From Ariolimax columbianus (Eukaryota > Mollusca > Gastropoda > Stylommatophora > Arionidae), in contig JAVGWX010000004.1 in assembly GCA_036924085.1 (NCBI GenBank), positions 82,537,441 through 82,601,440 on the forward strand: a stretch of DNA of 64,000 nucleotides, written 5' to 3'. The notes beneath the pieces were generated by a model, which saw nothing but the letters and a program-made list of their open reading frames with translations, had not been told where the DNA came from and made no database searches. A program made the position numbers and the translations under genes. Of this stretch, positions 61,660 through 64,000 are shown in pieces (position 1 is the first letter of the stretch; each line of letters starts with the position of its first letter).

Positions 61660-62830
61660 TATCAAAGCATGATTTTGTTTAGAAATGTGTGTTTTTTTAG
61701 TATCATTGCATGAAATGTTAGAGATCTGTTAGTTTGTGTATCATAGCATGAGTTTTTAGAGATGTGTGTTTTTGTGTATCATAGCATGAGATTTTACATT
61801 AGTGTGTTTTTGTGTATCAAAGTATGCGATTTTAGAGATGCGTGGTTTTGTTTATCGAAGCAAGAGTTTTTAGAGATGTGTGTTTTTGTGTATCATAGCA
61901 TGATATTTATGATTAGTTTGTTTTTGTGTATCAAAGTATGAGATTTTAGAGATGTGTGTTTTTGTGTATCATAGCATGAGATTTCAGATTAGTGTGTTTT
62001 TGTGTATCAAAGTATGAGATTTTAGAGATGTGTGGTTTTGTTTATCAAAGCATGAGGTTTTAGATATGTGAGTTTTTGTGTATCATAGCATGAGTTTTTA
62101 GAGATGTGTGGTTTTTAAATTGTAAAACACGTTTCTTTTAGAGATGTTGTGTTTCTTGTTATTGTGCTACTTTTTAGATATTTTTTTTATATATTATAGC
62201 ACGACCTTTGAGAGCTTTGTGTTGTTGATTATATCTCATCCTATTTGGTAATTTTTTAAACATAATGTAGAGCGGATGTTTTAGATATTGCTAATTATAC
62301 TATATATAAAACTTTTTTAAAAAAAGATTTATGTCGTTAAAAAGTTATATCACGAATGTTTAGACATGTTTGTTTTCATAATTTATTACTTTTAGAGAGT
62401 TCTGCTTTTTTCTATTACGACACAAATGTTTTAGATATTTTTTAAATATTATAGCACGGTTTTTCAGAATGCATAATGTTATAAATTATTGCATGACATT
62501 GTAGCGGTTTGTGTTTGTTGTTTTATAGCACGAGTTTTTAGATATTGATGTTTTCGTGTTACAAACCGCTACCTTTTAGAGTTTTTCATTTTATATATTA
62601 TACTACGAATTTTTAGATATTTATGTTTTTGTGTTATAAAGGGCTACCTTTTAGAGTGTTTAATTTTATATATTATACCACGAATTTTTAGAAATTGATA
62701 TTTTCGTGTTATAAACCGCTACCTTTTAGAATTTTCATTTTGTATATTATACCACGAATTTTTAGATATTTATGTTTTTGTGTTATAAAGCGCTACCTTT
62801 CATAAGATTTATATTTGTGTATATCATGCG
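61660..62830. repeat. Degenerate array, roughly 38-60-bp units (TTTTAGAGATGTGTGTTTTT)
   Basis: The left part repeats GTGTATCATAGCATGAGATT plus TTAGAGATGTGTGTTTTT. The right part (62440-62820) has longer units with GTTATAAACCGCTACCTTTT and ATTATACCACGAATTTTTAG. The shared CACGA/CATGA...TTTTTAGA motif links both halves, suggesting one old array with two diverged unit types. Confidence 0.82.
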
Positions 62831-62904
62831 TGAATTTTTAGAGATTCACGGTTGCATTTAATATAACCTGGATTGTTAGAAATGTATGCCGGAGTCGTCG
62901 CGTT

Positions 62905-62990
62905 TCAGTAGACCCAGCTATAAATGGATACCTGACTTACAGTTTGATAAGGAAAAGGCAGCGATGAAGGCAACAGGCAACCCCCTATCA
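62905..62990 (+). mobile_element. SINE core relic (GACCCAGCTATAAATGGATA)
   Basis: GACCCAGCTATAAATGGATA at 62911-62930, then CCTGACTTACAGTTTGATAA, GGAAAAGGCAGCGATGAAGG and CAACAGGC. It follows the layout of the element at 6955-7030 (core, then GTATGAG, purines, then GGCCA) but is strongly diverged. Confidence 0.5.
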
Positions 62991-63104
62991 CACAAGATCT
63001 CGCTTAGTATACTCAAGTTTCTAACACTTCATTTTCGAACAGCGGTTAAGCATGTTGAAATACACTCTTGACTTTTTTGATGTATATATACATCTCATGC
63101 CTGG

Positions 63105-63455
63105 GGAGGAAAACTAACGTCTAGTCAGGCACAACATACTGATCAGACATGTTAGTCAGAGTCATGCAAAATATACTGGCCAAGACACTCACTTCGGCTT
63201 CCTCGTAGTCATCCATAGAAACAGGCTGTTTTCATGGCAGCATGGCTAACGGGGTGAAGGATCAACATGATCCCCGTAGTAGTGAGCGACACGCAGATGA
63301 AGCCAAGCATAACACAACCATCTGAAAGACCCTGGTCCACCTTCATTGGCACGCTCGTAATGTAAAGAAAGCTACTGCAACTAGCTACTTAACCTGTTTT
63401 TCAGGGCGCACAAAAGAGAAAACAAATTCAGTGTTGGTATTCGAAACAACAACAT
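63105..63455 (+). repeat. Dispersed repeat of unknown class, second copy at 50636-50960
   Basis: ACTGATCAGACATGTTAGTC, CAGGCTGTTTTCATGGCAGC, GTGAGCGACACGCAGATGAA, GCCAAGCATAACACAACC, CCTGGTCCACCTTCATTGG and GTAAAGAAAGCTACTGCAAC all have counterparts in the other copy in the same order. Around 350 bp. No end signals recognised. Confidence 0.72.
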
Positions 63456-63659
63456 CTCGTAGGCCTGGAAATTCTGTGTATTTAAAAAAATAAAATTGAA
63501 AGCTGTTTAAAAGTTTAAGTTTCTCTAAATTGTGTCGCTGTTATTTAGAGGTCTCTATGTATCTTCCGCTCAAATGTTTCGGGGCCCCGAATGCGATGCA
63601 AAGATTAATAACACTGTAAACCGACCTAGCATGTCGTAAAATACAGCCGAATAAGCGTA

Positions 63660-63823
63660 TGGGGCTTGCCGAAGACGGATGTGTCGGACCGAAAGGTGCA
63701 AATATTGCAGTCAAGCTGTAAACTAGCGACACAACGCATTCCGTTCTACGGACTACATCTTGCTACTTGCAAAGCTCTGTTCAGAGCTTGGGAGCGGGAG
63801 ATTGAGAACGAACGCAGAAGAAG
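63660..63823 (+). mobile_element. GAA-tail repeat, 3' half, with GAA tail
   Basis: GACGGATGTGTCGGACCGAA, AGGTGCAAATATTGCAGTCA, CATTCCGTTCTACGGACTAC, GCTCTGTTCAGAGCTTGGGA and ATTGAGAACGAACGCAGAAG, then GAAGAAGAAGG. It belongs with the copy at 24207-24440 (ACTTGCAAAGC versus ACTTGAAAAGC). The 5' half is absent. Confidence 0.88.
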
Positions 63824-64000
63824 AAGAAGGAGTATGGAGGTATAATCCTATTCAAATTCTGAGCCACAAAAGCTAAAAAAATATGGACAGATCGAATAAG
63901 AAACATAATTGAACTCAACCAACCGGGGACAGAAACTGGTCCTCTGTAAATAAGACAAATGCCGCAATGCAGAGAAAGACTACACTCAAGGATTGCCTCC
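63824..64000. other. Unassigned window end
   Basis: No recognised content in the last 177 bases. Confidence 0.4.

Overview
This window looks like repeat-dense, gene-free DNA from an invertebrate animal. The retrotransposon mix (several LINE lineages, tRNA-derived SINEs, a mariner and a hAT-like element) fits a mollusc, and a heterobranch gastropod is my best guess. That guess rests on general resemblance only. I found no exon of a host gene, no RNA gene outside SINE heads, and nothing bacterial, plasmid-like or CRISPR-like. Every long open frame lies in a tandem repeat or a decayed transposon.

By summing my coordinates, roughly 30% of the window is tandem repeat. The arrays range from (TA)n, (GATA)n, (TC)n and (GAA)n microsatellites, through 13-, 23-, 25-, 26-, 27-, 31-, 40-, 42-, 56- and 65-bp minisatellites, to a 196-bp array. 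Much of the rest is dispersed repeats. LINE fragments come from about ten distinguishable lineages, four with their own short 3' tail: TTAAG, ATG, TGACC or CTGAA pentamers/triplets. There are five tRNA-derived SINE groups. The commonest repeat is a ~360-bp element with a (GAA)n tail (17 copies or fragments), called the GAA-tail repeat here. It has no obvious tRNA head.

Layout: 1-2059 40-bp satellite; 2.1-3.2 kb SINEs; 3.2-5.3 kb unassigned plus TC tract; 5.7-9.3 kb LINE fragments and a 65-bp array; 10.7-13.5 kb CR1/L2-like LINE, 25-bp array, GAA-tail repeat and another LINE; 15.1-19.1 kb simple repeats with a LINE endonuclease start; 19.1-22.8 kb hAT-like element split by a LINE, an RTE-like LINE and a 13-bp array; 22.8-27.4 kb two mariner elements; 27.4-28.5 kb inverted SINE pair; 29-32 kb array and LINEs with nested GAA-tail repeats; 32.7-35.3 kb two SINEs with (GATA)n tails; 36-43.4 kb GAA-tail repeats and LINEs; 43.9-47.3 kb purine tract, SINE and linked minisatellites; 47.3-49.8 kb TC tract; 50-52.8 kb 196-bp and 31-bp arrays; 53.2-56.8 kb nested LINE and SINEs; 57-64 kb arrays and GAA-tail repeats.

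The main biological interest is the interplay of transposons and tandem repeats. Several arrays grow out of transposon tails, transposon interiors or insertion junctions, and several insertions are nested with readable order. The GAA-tail repeat and the GATA-tailed SINE are the best candidates for undescribed families. Family names such as LINE-A or SINE-2 are my own labels within this window.
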